DNA of 64,000 nt from Fusobacterium varium (GCA_900637705.1 LR134390.1:2108001-2172000); one strand, 5' to 3'; shown: positions 19,264 through 30,020, numbered from the stretch's first letter. Notes: generated by a model not told the origin, from the letters alone. Translations and numbers: made by a program.

Positions 19264-19632
19264 TCAATATTCTTTAATGGTGATTGAAATGTTATTGACT
19301 TCTTCTCCATTATCTAATATTTTATAAGAAAATTCCAATATATTTTTTTTATAAGTTATTTTCTCTCCAAGTATACAAAAGTTTTTTTCAAATCCTTCAC
19401 CACAGTATAAAAATTCAGTCATATTGTTTAAATCAACTTCTATAATATTTTTTATACCATTATTTTCTCTCTGGATAAATACCTTTTCATCATAAAAAGA
19501 TATTTTACAATCACCCAATTTACTTTTATATTCATAGATAATTTTATTATTTTCCTCTTTTTTTAAACCTCTAACTATTTCAAAGGATTTTTCATTGTAA
19601 CTATCCAGACTTTTTATCATAAATTTATTCAT
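19264..19632 (-). CDS. DUF1934-like small beta-barrel protein (YwiB type)
   Basis: 122 residues of alternating beta-strands, with no membrane segment. The spacing of 'IYEYKSKLGDCKISFYDEKV' and 'FIQRENNG' resembles DUF1934/YwiB, a calycin-like barrel of unknown role. The ATG shares a base with the stop codon of the gene before it (at 19632), so the two are translationally coupled. Assignment to DUF1934 is by appearance only. Confidence 0.6.
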   Translation of the reverse strand: MNKFMIKSLDSYNEKSFEIVRGLKKEENNKIIYEYKSKLGDCKISFYDEKVFIQRENNGIKNIIEVDLNNMTEFLYCGEGFEKNFCILGEKITYKKNILEFSYKILDNGEEVNNISITIKEY

Positions 19633-19967
19633 TAATAGTATTCCTCTTCGTCCTCATAGTAATCCTCATTGTCAAATTTTTCACTATATTCATCTTCTCT
19701 GTCATAATATTCATCTTCTTCATAGTCACCTATATCATCACCAGACAAATATTCTTCTCTCCAATATTCTATAACTTCCATAGCATCGCTATCTTCCATT
19801 AAATAAATATCCTCTTCCTCTTCGTCGTATAAAAATACATGGATCTGTCCATCAAAATCCTCTGCAATTATATACTCCTTATCTCCCATTACAACATTTT
19901 CAATTACATGTAATTCGTACTCTTCATCATCAATGTCATGATAAAAAGTTTCTCCTTGCGAATACAT
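19632..19967 (-). CDS. DUF1292 family protein with acidic tail
   Basis: 111 residues. The first 70 resemble DUF1292 (YrzB): 'DDEEYELHVIENVVMGDKEY' followed by 'VFLYDEEEEDIYLMED'. The last 40 residues are almost only Asp, Glu and Tyr. In Firmicutes DUF1292 proteins are small cytoplasmic proteins of unknown function. The gene lies between rlmH and the DUF1934-like gene, all in one direction with short gaps. Confidence 0.75.
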   Translation of the reverse strand: MYSQGETFYHDIDDEEYELHVIENVVMGDKEYIIAEDFDGQIHVFLYDEEEEDIYLMEDSDAMEVIEYWREEYLSGDDIGDYEEDEYYDREDEYSEKFDNEDYYEDEEEYY

Positions 19968-20017
19968 AACTTTTCCCTCCTAAATTTATTAACTTTTAAA
20001 TATTTTTATAAACTATG

Positions 20018-20485
20018 TTATTTATGATATTTTGTATTTTTTATAATGCTGAACCATCTATATATCTGTTCACAGAGTATCAATCTCATCAATTGATGAG
20101 GAAAAGTCATTTTAGAAAAACTCAACCTCATATTCACTGTTTTTCTTACATTTTCTGATACTCCATATGAACCACCAATTATAAAATTTATACTGCTCAC
20201 ACCATTTACTGTAAGCCTTTCTATTTCTTCCGACATCTCTTCCGAAGAAAAATTCTTTCCTTGAATATCAAGTAAAATATTATATCCACCTAATTTTTCC
20301 ATTGTTTTGAGAATTTCCTCTGATTCTTTTTCAATAGAAATATTTCTACTGCTGTCATTTCCATCTTCTTTTAACTCTACAATTTTCATTTTAGCAAAAG
20401 ACTGCATTCTTTTCAAGAACTCATTTATTCCCTCAACTATGTATTTTTCCTTTACTTTTCCTACACATATAATAGATACATTCAA
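20018..20485 (-). CDS. rlmH: 23S rRNA (pseudouridine1915-N3)-methyltransferase
   Basis: 155 residues, the usual SPOUT-class RlmH size. The SAM-binding knot is seen in 'INFIIGGSYGVSENVR', and the C-terminal 'MTFPHQLMRLILCEQIYRW' is highly conserved. It methylates pseudouridine 1915 in helix 69 of 23S rRNA. It follows mutL by 30 bp on the same strand. Confidence 0.95.
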   Translation of the reverse strand: MNVSIICVGKVKEKYIVEGINEFLKRMQSFAKMKIVELKEDGNDSSRNISIEKESEEILKTMEKLGGYNILLDIQGKNFSSEEMSEEIERLTVNGVSSINFIIGGSYGVSENVRKTVNMRLSFSKMTFPHQLMRLILCEQIYRWFSIIKNTKYHK

Positions 20486-20515
20486 AATATACTCCTTTTT
20501 TCAAAAAAATTCAAT

Positions 20516-22443
20516 TTATTTTCTTTTAAAAAGTTTTTCTAAATCATTTAAAGTAATTTTTACTATAATTGGTCTGCCATGAGGACATGTATATTCCCCA
20601 ATTTCATGAAGCTTTCTTATTATTGTTTCCATTTCATTTAAAGAAAGTTTCTCATTTGCTTTTATAGCACCCTTGCATGACATTGAAATTATAATACTTT
20701 CTCTAATATCTGTTTCCTTATTTTCTTTAAGATTTTTGATTATATTTTTGAAAATATTTTCTGTACTATCCCTAAAGTTCATAACTGGAACGGATCTTAT
20801 CACCACTTCATTTTCATCAAACTCATCAATTTCAAATCCAAATCCTGTAAAATATTCTATATTTTCAAAAATAAGCTCTCTTTCTCTTGGATCAAGAGTT
20901 ATTCTTATAGGCACCAAAAGCTGCTGTCTGCTCACATTTGTTCCATAGTACTCTTTTTTTAGTTTTTCATAAAGTATTCTTTCATGAACTATATGTTGAT
21001 CATATATCTCAAATACTCCATCTCTTTCTACTAAGATAAAAGAATCAAATATCTGCCCAAATACTTTAAAATCTATTTTAGATGCTGCATTTTTTTCTTC
21101 TGATACAATTATTCTATCTTCTTTAATCTCATCTTTAAATTCAGATTTTACTTCAGATACAACATCGGTTTTTATTATATCAGATTTTTCATTTCCTTCA
21201 AATACTTTTATTTCTTCTTTTATTTCAAAAGGGGTAGTTCTACCTTTTTCAATAAATATTTTTTCAAAATTATCTTCATTAGATTCTGTAGTTTCTTTTT
21301 TTATATCCCTATCAGATACTTCTGCTTCTCTCTCTGTTTTTGGATATTTTTCTACTTCAATTCCTTCAAACTTGATATTTTCTGCCTTCATAGGAACAAA
21401 CTTTGAAAACTCTGAAAATCTATTAAAGCTTCATTTTCTTTCTCAAAAGTTTTTTCCATTGTTGGAGAAACAAAAATATCATCACCTTCAAAACAATTTT
21501 TTATCTCTTTTAAAACTCTTCCATATATATTAGATTCATTTGAGAACTTAACTATTTTTTTTGAAGGATGCACATTAACATCTACTTCTTTAGGGTCTAT
21601 CTCAAGAAATAATATTGCAAAAGGATATTTCCCCTTCATAAGCTTTGTATAATATCCATCAATGATGGCATTCTCCAGAAGTTTTGATTTTACCATACGA
21701 CCATTGACAAATGTGAATATAGAATCTCTTGTTGCTCTATATAATGAAGCATTTCCCAAATATCCCATAGAAAAAGGTTTTGAATTTTTTAGAACATTTC
21801 TTCCAAATATTTCTACAATAGTGTTATCTATCCCATTTCCAGTTGTTTTTATACTCACTTTATCGTCTAATATAAGAGTTATTGCAGTATTGGGATTCCC
21901 CAGTGCTTCCTGTACTATTATATCTTTTATATTCATATATTCTGTTGTAGTCTTTCTCAAAAACTTCAACCTTGCAGGAGTATTAAAAAATAAATCCTTT
22001 ATTTCTATAGTAGTTCCTACATTTCTCTGTATCTCTTTAAGACCTGTTATTTTCCCACCTGAAACTGTTATTGCTGATCCTGTTTCATCATCTTTAGTAC
22101 GAGAAGATAGAGTCATTTTTGATACTGCCGATATAGAAGACAGAGCCTCTCCCCTAAATCCATATGTAAAAAGATTATATAAATCCTCTTTTTTAGCTAT
22201 TTTACTTGTAGCATGCCTTTCTACAGAAAGAAGTAGATCATCTTGAGTCATTCCTTTTCCATCATCAGATATTATTACATGTCTTCCACCAGATCTTACT
22301 TCTATTTTTATACTTTTACTCTCTGCATCTAATGAATTTTCCAAAAGTTCTTTCAGCATACTGGCAGGATTTTCCACTACTTCTCCAGCTGCAATTATGT
22401 TAGAAACTGATTCGTCTAATACTTTTATTATTCCCATCTCCAC
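20516..22443 (-). pseudogene. mutL: DNA mismatch repair protein MutL, frame broken at a 4-base run
   Basis: Two overlapping frames cover one MutL of about 640 residues. The N-terminal part (22443 to 21388) has the GHKL ATPase motifs 'LLENSLDAESKSI', 'DDGKGM' and 'FRGEALSSI'. The C-terminal part (21391 to 20516) is the dimerisation domain with 'GQIFDSFILVERDGVFEIYDQ' split by this quote limit, and 'CPHGRPIIVKI'. In the coding strand a T4 run (plus-strand A4 at 21415-21418) needs one more T to join 'EALIDF' to 'SEFSKFVPM'. If real, the strain would lack full MutL and be a mutator; the window-wide pattern makes a sequencing error more likely. The gene heads the rlmH-lysS run. Confidence 0.9.
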
Positions 22444-22600
22444 CTCCTAAAAAACAAAATACTGCTTTTCATTATCTAATATATTTTAAATAATTTCAAT
22501 ATATTTTTTTAAAAATAAAAAAATAATATAATTGTTGCCATTTTTAAGTTATTTTGTAATAATTATAGTAACAGATATTTTAATAAGAGGTGTCTTAAAA

Positions 22601-24448
22601 ATGAAAAAAATATTTATGATTTTATTTTTTATTATAAATAGCTCCATAGCTTTTACTTACACTTATGAAGATTATGATATTTTTATTCAAGGAAAAAATG
22701 CTTATCGTAATGGCAACTATGAAGAAGCCCAAAGTAAATTTGAAACACTTTTAAAAAGCTATTCCTTTTCTCCTATTTTAAAAAATAATTATGCTTTCTA
22801 TTTTATAGGAATGACTTATTATAAAATGGGAGAGTGGAAGAACGCTGTTTACTATCTTGAAAAAGCTGTTTTCAGTCATAAACTTTCTTTTTTTAACAGA
22901 GGATCAGAGATTGAAAAAAATATTTACTTTGCTGAAAGAGATTATTCTCTTGGTGATGCTCTCATAAAAATGGGAAATAAAGAAACTGGGCTGCTATATT
23001 TAAAAAGACTGGACTACTCTACTTTTTCTCCTATTACTTCACATTTTGAAGAAAAAGCTCTTGAATTGCTTGCAAAAGAAGATATTCACTATCAAAATTA
23101 TTACAATCTTAAATATAAAAATGATTTCTCTCATGTTGGAGAGATTCCAACATCTGAACTTTTAAAAGCTGCTCATTTTTTCCTTTCAAAAAAGGAATAT
23201 GAAAAAGCTAAAAAACTTTATAAAATAATTTTAAAAACTCCCAATATTACAGTACAAGATAAAGAAAAAGCTGAATCTGAGCTTTTTAGAACTTTAATCA
23301 TCTCTGGCAAAAATAAAGAGATTATTGCTTTGGCAGATGAATATGGAAAAAATGGAAATAAGGATTTATATTTTTTCTATAAAGGGCTTGCCTACTATAG
23401 ATTAAAAGATTTTTCAAGATGTCTTTATGCTTTTGAAAATGTAAAAGGAAACAGATATGCTTCTCTTGCATTATTTTATAGAACAGGTATATATTATTCC
23501 TTTGGTGATTATGACCAAGTATTAAAAACAGCTGCTAAAATACCAAATAAAAATATAATAACAGAAATAATGATTGCCAATTCCTACTTAAAACTTGGAA
23601 ATAACAAACTTTTTGAAAAAAAAGCTGAAAGCATCATAAAAAAATATCCTAATTCATATGAAGGAATGTTTTATTCATTTCTCTTAAAAAATAAGGATAT
23701 TGACATAAATAAGCATAATTCGGTTTTTAAAATTGGATTGATACTTGACAATCTTCTTGTAAACTGTAAAAATATAGATGAGAATTTTATCAGCACAGTA
23801 GATAAAATAGAAATTGAAAAAATATCAGCCATTGCTTCTATGAAAGACGAGGAACTTATTAAAATAGAAATTGAAAATAGTAGTTTTATTAATAAATATT
23901 CTATTCAAAATGGTTATGCAATAACTACAATTCTTGAAAAGGGAGAGTTTTTTGATCTTGCTTATAAAAATTCTTCTACATACAGAAAAAGTTTTTTTGA
24001 ATATAAAGATTTAATAAAATATAATTATCCTTTGTATTACAAAAATATAGTTGATATAAATTCAAAAAAATATGATGTCCCTCAAGAACTTATTTATTCT
24101 GCAATGCTTATTTCCAGCAAATTTAATAAAAGGCTTTTATCAGAAAATTCCAAAATAGGTCTTATGCAGATTCCATATGAATCAAGTAAAGATATAATTT
24201 CTCTTTTTGATCCTCAAATAAATATAGCAATTGGAACTGAAAAGTTAAAATCTCTTCTTGAATCTTATAAAGGAAATAAGCTTAAATCTCTTATAGCATA
24301 TATTTATGGGGAAGAACTTCTCAATAGAATACAATTTGATTATGATGGAGATTTGAATTTAGATTTAATAACTGATCCAGAGGAGCGATATGAACTGCAA
24401 AACCTAATACTTACATATATGTTTTATAAAAAATTATACAATTTTTAA
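22601..24448 (+). CDS. TPR protein with degenerate lytic transglycosylase domain
   Basis: 615 residues from ATG 22601, chosen because AGAGGTG precedes it and a signal peptide ('MILFFIINSSIAFTY') follows; the frame is open further upstream from 22532. Tetratricopeptide-like repeats fill residues ~20-400 ('NAYRNGNYEEAQSKFETLL', 'YYKMGEWKNAVYYLEKAV'). The last ~130 residues match the soluble lytic transglycosylase fold: 'VPQELIYSAMLISSKFN' aligns with the family's ELIY...RQESxFN and 'IGLMQIP' is retained. The catalytic Glu is a Ser (residue 505, codon 24113-24115). The protein is probably periplasmic and a non-catalytic peptidoglycan binder. It is followed at 10 bp by recJ. Confidence 0.8.
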   Translation: MKKIFMILFFIINSSIAFTYTYEDYDIFIQGKNAYRNGNYEEAQSKFETLLKSYSFSPILKNNYAFYFIGMTYYKMGEWKNAVYYLEKAVFSHKLSFFNRGSEIEKNIYFAERDYSLGDALIKMGNKETGLLYLKRLDYSTFSPITSHFEEKALELLAKEDIHYQNYYNLKYKNDFSHVGEIPTSELLKAAHFFLSKKEYEKAKKLYKIILKTPNITVQDKEKAESELFRTLIISGKNKEIIALADEYGKNGNKDLYFFYKGLAYYRLKDFSRCLYAFENVKGNRYASLALFYRTGIYYSFGDYDQVLKTAAKIPNKNIITEIMIANSYLKLGNNKLFEKKAESIIKKYPNSYEGMFYSFLLKNKDIDINKHNSVFKIGLILDNLLVNCKNIDENFISTVDKIEIEKISAIASMKDEELIKIEIENSSFINKYSIQNGYAITTILEKGEFFDLAYKNSSTYRKSFFEYKDLIKYNYPLYYKNIVDINSKKYDVPQELIYSAMLISSKFNKRLLSENSKIGLMQIPYESSKDIISLFDPQINIAIGTEKLKSLLESYKGNKLKSLIAYIYGEELLNRIQFDYDGDLNLDLITDPEERYELQNLILTYMFYKKLYNF

Positions 24449-24458
24449 AGGAGCAAAA

Positions 24459-27040
24459 ATGAGAAATACAAGATGGGTTTATAAAGATAATCCCTTAAAA
24501 AACAATAAGGATATTAAGGAACTTAATTTAGATAAAGATATTCTTAATCTTTTATATAATAGAAATATAATAGAAAAAGAGGAGATAAAAAATTTTCTTG
24601 ATGTAGATGTAAAAAATATAGCTGATCCCTTTTCTCTAAAAGATGTAGACAAAGCTGTCAATAGACTTGTTCAAGCTAAAGAGAACAATGAAACTGTATG
24701 GATATATGGAGATTATGATGTTGATGGAATTACTTCAGTTTCTTTATGTTTTTTGGCTCTAAGTGAATTGGGAATTGATGTGAAATACTATATTCCATTG
24801 AGAGATGAAGGTTATGGCCTCAATATGGAAGCAATAAACTATATAAAAAATGAAGGTGGAACTCTCGTTATAACTGTTGACTGTGGTATCTCTTCACATG
24901 AAGAAATATCTCATGCCTCATCTTTAGGTATAGATATGATAGTTACTGACCATCATGAAATAAATAATGGCAATCCTAAAGCTCTAGCAGTTATCAATCC
25001 CAAAAGAGAAGATAACGACTATTCTTTTAAATATCTAGCAGGAGTAGGAACTGCTTTTATGATGATAGCTGCCCTTTTCAAAACTCTTGATAAAGAAGAA
25101 GAAGTTTACAAATATCTTGATATAGTTGCTATTGGTACTGTAGCTGATATCGTTCCTCTTCTTAAAGAAAATAGAATATTTGTAAAAGAAGGGTTGGAAC
25201 ATCTCAGAAGAAGTAGATGGCTTGGACTCAATATGCTGATTAAAAAAATTTTTGAGGACTATGATATAAGAAAATTTAATACTTATGACATAGGTTTCAT
25301 AATAGCTCCTATATTTAATGCTGTTGGAAGATTGGAAGATGCTAAAAAAGCTGTTGAACTTTTTATAGAAAAAGATCACAGAGTATGCTCTGCAGCAATA
25401 AAAGACCTCTTAGAAAAAAATAGTGAAAGAAAAGAAATACAAGAGGAAATTTTTGAAAAAGCTATTGAAAAAATAGAAAATGAAAAACTTTATGAAAACA
25501 GTGTTCTTATAGTGGGAGAAAAGGGATTTCACCATGGGGTTATTGGTATAGTTGCTTCTAAAGTTCTGGACAGATATTATAAACCTACCATAATAATGGA
25601 AATAAAACCTGATGAAGGAATTGCTACTGCTTCATGCAGAAGTATAGAGGGATTTAATATTATAGAAGCCATCAATAATTTTTCTGACCTTCTTATCAAA
25701 TATGGAGGACACAGTGGAGCTGCTGGGTTTTCAATAAAAATAGAAAACATTGAAGAATTCAGCAAAAAACTAAATGATTATGCTAAAACTGCAATGGAAG
25801 ACAGCACTCTTATAAAACCAATTAAAGTGGATAGGCCACTTCCTTTTTATAAAATATCATATGATTTTTTAGATAAAATATCTCTTTTAGAGCCATTTGG
25901 TTTTGGTAATCCATCTCCTTTATTCTCATTAAATAACTGCCAATTTGATGGATTGAGGCTCATAGGAAAAGATAAAAACATATTATGATGAATGTTATAA
26001 AAAATGGAAATGAAATAAGAAATTGTGTCTGGTTTAACAGTGATGATATTTTTGAAAATCTCGTCAATTTAAGAAATATAGATATTGCCTTTAAATTAAA
26101 ACTGGAAACATACAAGGATAGATATCAATATAAAATGTACATTGAAGACATAAGAGAAACTATCCATACATCTAATGAAATAGAAAATATTTTCGATCTT
26201 TATGATATTCAATTTCCTATAGAAACAGTAATTTATACTAGAAGAAAAATGGATTCTCCAAAAGTAAGGCTTACTTTCTCTGATCAGGGAATAACTGTAG
26301 CCAATGATCGTACATATCTTGGAACTTTAGATAATCAGACTGAATTCATACTGAGTTCTTTAAAAAAAATGTATAACATTGAATTTTCTGCTGCTGTAAA
26401 AGATGTTATATTAAAAGATGAAAATTATAATGTTCATATTCTTATTGATAAAGACTATACTTTTTCATCTTATGCCATAAAGCAGAATGAGTTATTTAAA
26501 GAAATTAAAAACTTTCTTATAGGAGAATTTAATTATAATTACATTCAAAAGAAAACTTTAGCTTCTGTTTTTAAAGAAAAAAATAACACAGTAGCAATTA
26601 TGGAAAAAGGAAGAGGAATCGAAACCATAATTCAAACTATAGGACTTTATTACAAAAATATAAATGAAAAAGCTATTCTTATAACAAAAGAAAATATATC
26701 TAAAAAAACTATTTCAAGTATAGGGATAGGAAATAAATTTATTGATGGATATGATTTTTATATTTTCCTTAATCCTGAAAAATCTGAAATAGAAAAATAT
26801 ACAGATAAAAAGATTCTTATAATAACAGAGGATAAGAATTTTGAAATGGAAGAATTCTATATTATTGCTGATAATTATGAAATTCCATCAAATGTAAAGT
26901 TCATTTCTGAAGAGGAACTTAAAAATAAAAATATAATTTTTAGTAAAAAACTTCCTCTAGATAAAAGAATTGAAGTTATTAAAAATTTAAAAAATTATAC
27001 GGAAATATATTCAACAAAAGATATACTTCCATATTTATAA
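24459..27040 (+). pseudogene. recJ: Single-stranded-DNA exonuclease RecJ, frame broken at an A5 run
   Basis: Together the two frames encode a RecJ of about 860 residues, the long Firmicutes-like form with an extra C-terminal region. The DHH phosphoesterase motifs are clear: 'IYGDYDVDG', 'TVDCGIS', 'IVTDHHE'. DHHA1 is seen in 'GGHSGAAGFSI'. The first frame ends at 25988 and the second starts at 25985, in the OB-fold. One more A in the A5 run at 25974-25978 restores 'GKDKKHIMMNVIKNG', as expected for RecJ. RecJ degrades single-stranded DNA 5' to 3' in recombination and mismatch repair. Loss of function or a sequencing error are both possible; I favour the error. Confidence 0.9.
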
Positions 27041-27070
27041 AATAAAATTTTTTAATTTATCTTTTTATAC

Positions 27071-27106
27071 AAAAAAGGAGCAGCTAAAATGCAATGCTCC
27101 TTTTTT
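27071..27106. terminator. Bidirectional terminator
   Basis: Arms AAAAAAGGAGCA and TGCTCCTTTTTT with a 12-base loop. It lies between recJ (plus) and the small minus-strand gene ending at 27167, and can end both. Confidence 0.88.
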
Positions 27107-27166
27107 ATATTATCTTTTAATTAAAAATTAAATTATAATTATTTACCAATCCATTTCGATTAAAAA

Positions 27167-27418
27167 TTATGCCCTTTTCTTTTTTAAAATATCAAAGAAA
27201 TTATTTTTCATGATATCCCCTGTTTTTCTAATTGAATCTTTATGATAATGCTCTTTATATTTTTTCAGCTCCCTCATTATTTCAATATATTTGTCCAATG
27301 ACATAACTATTGTTTTAGAAGAATTATTTTCCACTATTATATCTTCATAATGAGCTCTTTCTAAATTCTTTTTTAAATTTTTTTCAAATTCTCCTCTTTT
27401 AAGTATCAACACACCCAA
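27167..27418 (-). CDS. Small Phd/YefM-like antitoxin-type protein
   Basis: 83 residues or slightly fewer; several TTG/GTG starts lie near 27412-27418 behind AAGGGTGG, and there is no ATG. The segment 'IIVENNSSKTIVMSLDKYIEIM' has the shape of Phd/YefM antitoxins (a strand pair followed by 'VMSLEEY...'). The C-terminal part is basic. No toxin gene of the RelE, Doc or Fic type is adjacent, so it would be an orphan; it may also be a small chromosomal regulator. The gene sits 20 bp after the binding protein of the ABC importer and could be read from the same promoter. Confidence 0.5.
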   Translation of the reverse strand: MGVLILKRGEFEKNLKKNLERAHYEDIIVENNSSKTIVMSLDKYIEIMRELKKYKEHYHKDSIRKTGDIMKNNFFDILKKKRA

Positions 27419-27437
27419 CCACCACCCTTTTCTGTTA

Positions 27438-28379
27438 TTATTTTTTTATGATAGTATTGATATCTATTTTCTTTTCCTGAAGACCGTTTTCTATCAAGAA
27501 ATCTTGAGTTTTTACCAAATCTTCTATATCAGAAGCTTTAATTTCAGTATTAAAATCATATAATGGATAAAGCTCCATTACTTCATCTTTTGAAAGTCCT
27601 GTATCCTCTGCTGTTATTTTTAATGTAGTTTCAAGATCGTCTTTTATAAATTTAACAGCTTCTTCATTTACTTTAAGAAATCTATCTACAAGCTGTGGAT
27701 TTTCTTTAAGAAATTTTCCACTCACAGCAGTAACCACTATTCCTTCAACAAGTCCTTCTCCATTAGTTACCACATTTGCACCATTTTTAATAGCTTTTAA
27801 GGCTACTGGTCCTGCTAAAAGTGCAGCATCTACATTTCCACTTTGAAGTGCTGCCATAGCTTCTGGAAGACCCATATTAATAAATTCTATATCATCAACT
27901 TTTAAATCTCCTTTTCCAAGATAAGTCAGAAGAAGCTGATGAAGTATAGTTCCTTTTGGCCCAGCTACTTTTTTACCAACTAAGTCTTTTGGCTCCTTTA
28001 TGTCACTAGATTTAGATATAAGCATAAATCCTTTTGGTGATCTGCTGTAAATATTAGTTATTTTTAAATCTACTCCATTAGAAGCTGCTATGATAGCTGA
28101 TGTTCCTCCGAGTGCATGAAGAAAATCCAGCTCTCCTGCTGCTAAAGCCTGTGTCTGTTCTGGTCCTGTTGTAAGCTCATGAAATTTTACCTCTATTCCA
28201 TCTTTTGAAAATTCTTTTCCAAACATATCTCTATTTTTTTCTAAAATAGATGGTATGTTTAAAGGTGCTTTTACATAGGTTATATTAATCTCCTTTGGTA
28301 CAGCAGTTTTTTCTTTTCCACAACCAGCAATAAGAAGCATAGTTCCCATTGCAGCAGCTACAATGATTTTTTTCAACAT
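27438..28379 (-). CDS. NitT/TauT-type ABC transporter substrate-binding lipoprotein
   Basis: 313 residues with lipobox 'LLIAGCGKE' (Cys about residue 20) and the SsuA/TauA/ThiY-like periplasmic fold ('GELDFLHALGGTSAII', 'ALQSGNVDAALLAGPVAL'). Such proteins bind sulfonates, nitrate or thiamin precursors. It is the last of three genes, permease, ATPase and binding protein, with gaps of about 13 bp. The ligand cannot be predicted. The start ATG has a GGAGGGA site. Confidence 0.9.
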   Translation of the reverse strand: MLKKIIVAAAMGTMLLIAGCGKEKTAVPKEINITYVKAPLNIPSILEKNRDMFGKEFSKDGIEVKFHELTTGPEQTQALAAGELDFLHALGGTSAIIAASNGVDLKITNIYSRSPKGFMLISKSSDIKEPKDLVGKKVAGPKGTILHQLLLTYLGKGDLKVDDIEFINMGLPEAMAALQSGNVDAALLAGPVALKAIKNGANVVTNGEGLVEGIVVTAVSGKFLKENPQLVDRFLKVNEEAVKFIKDDLETTLKITAEDTGLSKDEVMELYPLYDFNTEIKASDIEDLVKTQDFLIENGLQEKKIDINTIIKK

Positions 28380-28392
28380 CTTTTCCCTCCAT

Positions 28393-29094
28393 TTAATTAT
28401 TTATTTTATTCAAAATTTCTTTCTTTAAATTAATAAGCTCCATATCAGCTATATCTCTTGGGAATTCTTTTGCTATATCATAATTGTATATCTTCCCTTC
28501 ATTTATGACTATTATTCTGTGAGCAAGCATTAAAGCTTCGTCTATATTATGAGTGACAAAAATTATTCCTGTTTCAGTCTTCTCATATACTTTTATTATT
28601 TCTCTTTGGAGCTGTTCCCTTGTGAAATAATCCAAAGCTGAAAAAGGCTCATCCATTAAAAGTGTATCTGGCTGATAGGACAGAGCTCTTGCTATTGCTA
28701 CTCTTTGTGCCATTCCTCCAGATAATTGTGATGGATAAGCATCTTTAAACTCCTCTAAAGATATCATTTTTAAATATTTATCTGTATCTATTTTATTCCC
28801 ATGTATCTCTATATTTTCTTTTACTGTAAGCCAAGGCATTAAACGACTTTCCTGAAAGACCATTCCTATTTTAGCCTTTACCTTTTCTCCATTCTTGTTA
28901 TAAAAATCTATTCTGCCATCTGTTATTTCTTCAAGACCAGCTATCATTCTTAAAAGTGTAGTTTTCCCACAGCCACTTTTTCCAAGAATAATTGTTATTT
29001 CTCTATTATCTATATTTAAATTCATATTTTCAAAGATTGTTTTTTTATTTCCATTTATTTCAAATATTTTTTTGAGATTTATAACCTTATACAT
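28393..29094 (-). CDS. ABC transporter ATP-binding protein (NitT/TauT type)
   Basis: About 233 residues from ATG 29094; the frame extends to 29112 inside the permease gene. It carries Walker A 'ILGKSGCGKTTLLRMIAG', signature 'LSGGMAQRVAIARAL', and Walker B 'TLLMDEPFSALD', with the switch His in 'IFVTHNIDEAL'. It energises the importer formed with the neighbouring permease and binding protein. Confidence 0.93.
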   Translation of the reverse strand: MYKVINLKKIFEINGNKKTIFENMNLNIDNREITIILGKSGCGKTTLLRMIAGLEEITDGRIDFYNKNGEKVKAKIGMVFQESRLMPWLTVKENIEIHGNKIDTDKYLKMISLEEFKDAYPSQLSGGMAQRVAIARALSYQPDTLLMDEPFSALDYFTREQLQREIIKVYEKTETGIIFVTHNIDEALMLAHRIIVINEGKIYNYDIAKEFPRDIADMELINLKKEILNKINN

Positions 29095-29095
29095 A

Positions 29096-29866
29096 TTATT
29101 CAAAGTAACCACCCTGTTTCCTCTTTATATAAGTTGAAACAATCTTGGAAAATACATTATCTGTTATTATTCCTAAAGTTCCTATTACTATTATTCCCAA
29201 CATAACTATATCTGATCTTGATATCTGCTGGGCATCTAATATGAGATACCCTATTCCAGATGAAGCAGCTATAAGTTCAGCTCCAATTATAGCCCTCCAA
29301 CTATATCCTATTCCCAATTTCAATCCTATCAAAATGTCAGGAACTGAGTTTGGAAGTATTATTTTTAAAAATATATCCTTTTGAGATAGGTTAAAAACTT
29401 TTCCTACTTCTATATATTTTTTATCACAACCTCCTACTCCCTTTAGTACATTTAAAAATACTGGAAAAAATGATGCCAGTATTATAATTACTATTTTAGA
29501 AGTTTCTCCTATACCAAACCATAAAATTATCATTGGTATAAGTGCTAAAGGTGGTGTATGACGAAAAAACTCAAAAATTGATTTAAAATAGACATATACA
29601 TTAGTAAAAGCTCCAAAAAATATTCCTAATGGAACTGCTAAAAAAACAGTAATGGAAAATCCTATAAATATACGTCTTAAACTTATAGCTATATGCTTTA
29701 TCAACTTTCCATTTTCTATCAACTTCACAAAAGAATCTATTATCTTTGTTGGAGCAGGGATTATATAACTGTTCCACAAACCATAATGTGATCCTGCTGT
29801 CCATATAAACAAAATAAGTACAATTAAATATATACCTTTCAATTTTTCTCTTTTCAAACTATCCAC
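29096..29866 (-). CDS. ABC transporter permease (NitT/TauT type)
   Basis: 256 residues with six transmembrane helices and the EAA-loop region 'LPNSVPDILIGLKLGIGYSWRAIIGAEL'-like segment (quoted only in part). BPD_transp_1 family, SsuC/TauC type. It is first in the operon. The upstream gap toward the MATE gene shows no clear riboswitch on this strand. Confidence 0.92.
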   Translation of the reverse strand: MDSLKREKLKGIYLIVLILFIWTAGSHYGLWNSYIIPAPTKIIDSFVKLIENGKLIKHIAISLRRIFIGFSITVFLAVPLGIFFGAFTNVYVYFKSIFEFFRHTPPLALIPMIILWFGIGETSKIVIIILASFFPVFLNVLKGVGGCDKKYIEVGKVFNLSQKDIFLKIILPNSVPDILIGLKLGIGYSWRAIIGAELIAASSGIGYLILDAQQISRSDIVMLGIIVIGTLGIITDNVFSKIVSTYIKRKQGGYFE

Positions 29867-30020
29867 TTCACTTTATTTTAATTTTAATATCAATTCAAGT
29901 TTAACATAAATTCAGAAAAAATGTAATACCTAAAAATTAGTTATAGAGCCAAAAAAAATTATAACTTTTGTTCTTTTTACAGGAAAAATATGTTACAATA
30001 AAAAATAAAGATCTTGATAT

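Noticed and set aside
21388-21391. ATGA overlap in mutL as a natural two-gene split
   Set aside because: Same reasons: one extra T in the neighbouring run gives continuous MutL, and the apparent second start has no ribosome site.
21662-22246. 194-codon plus-strand frame across mutL
   Set aside because: No ribosome site and no protein-like pattern; it is the shadow of the conserved MutL ATPase domain.
25985-25988. ATGA overlap in recJ as natural translational coupling of two genes
   Set aside because: The halves are parts of one conserved domain order, the second lacks a ribosome site, and one extra A restores the expected sequence.
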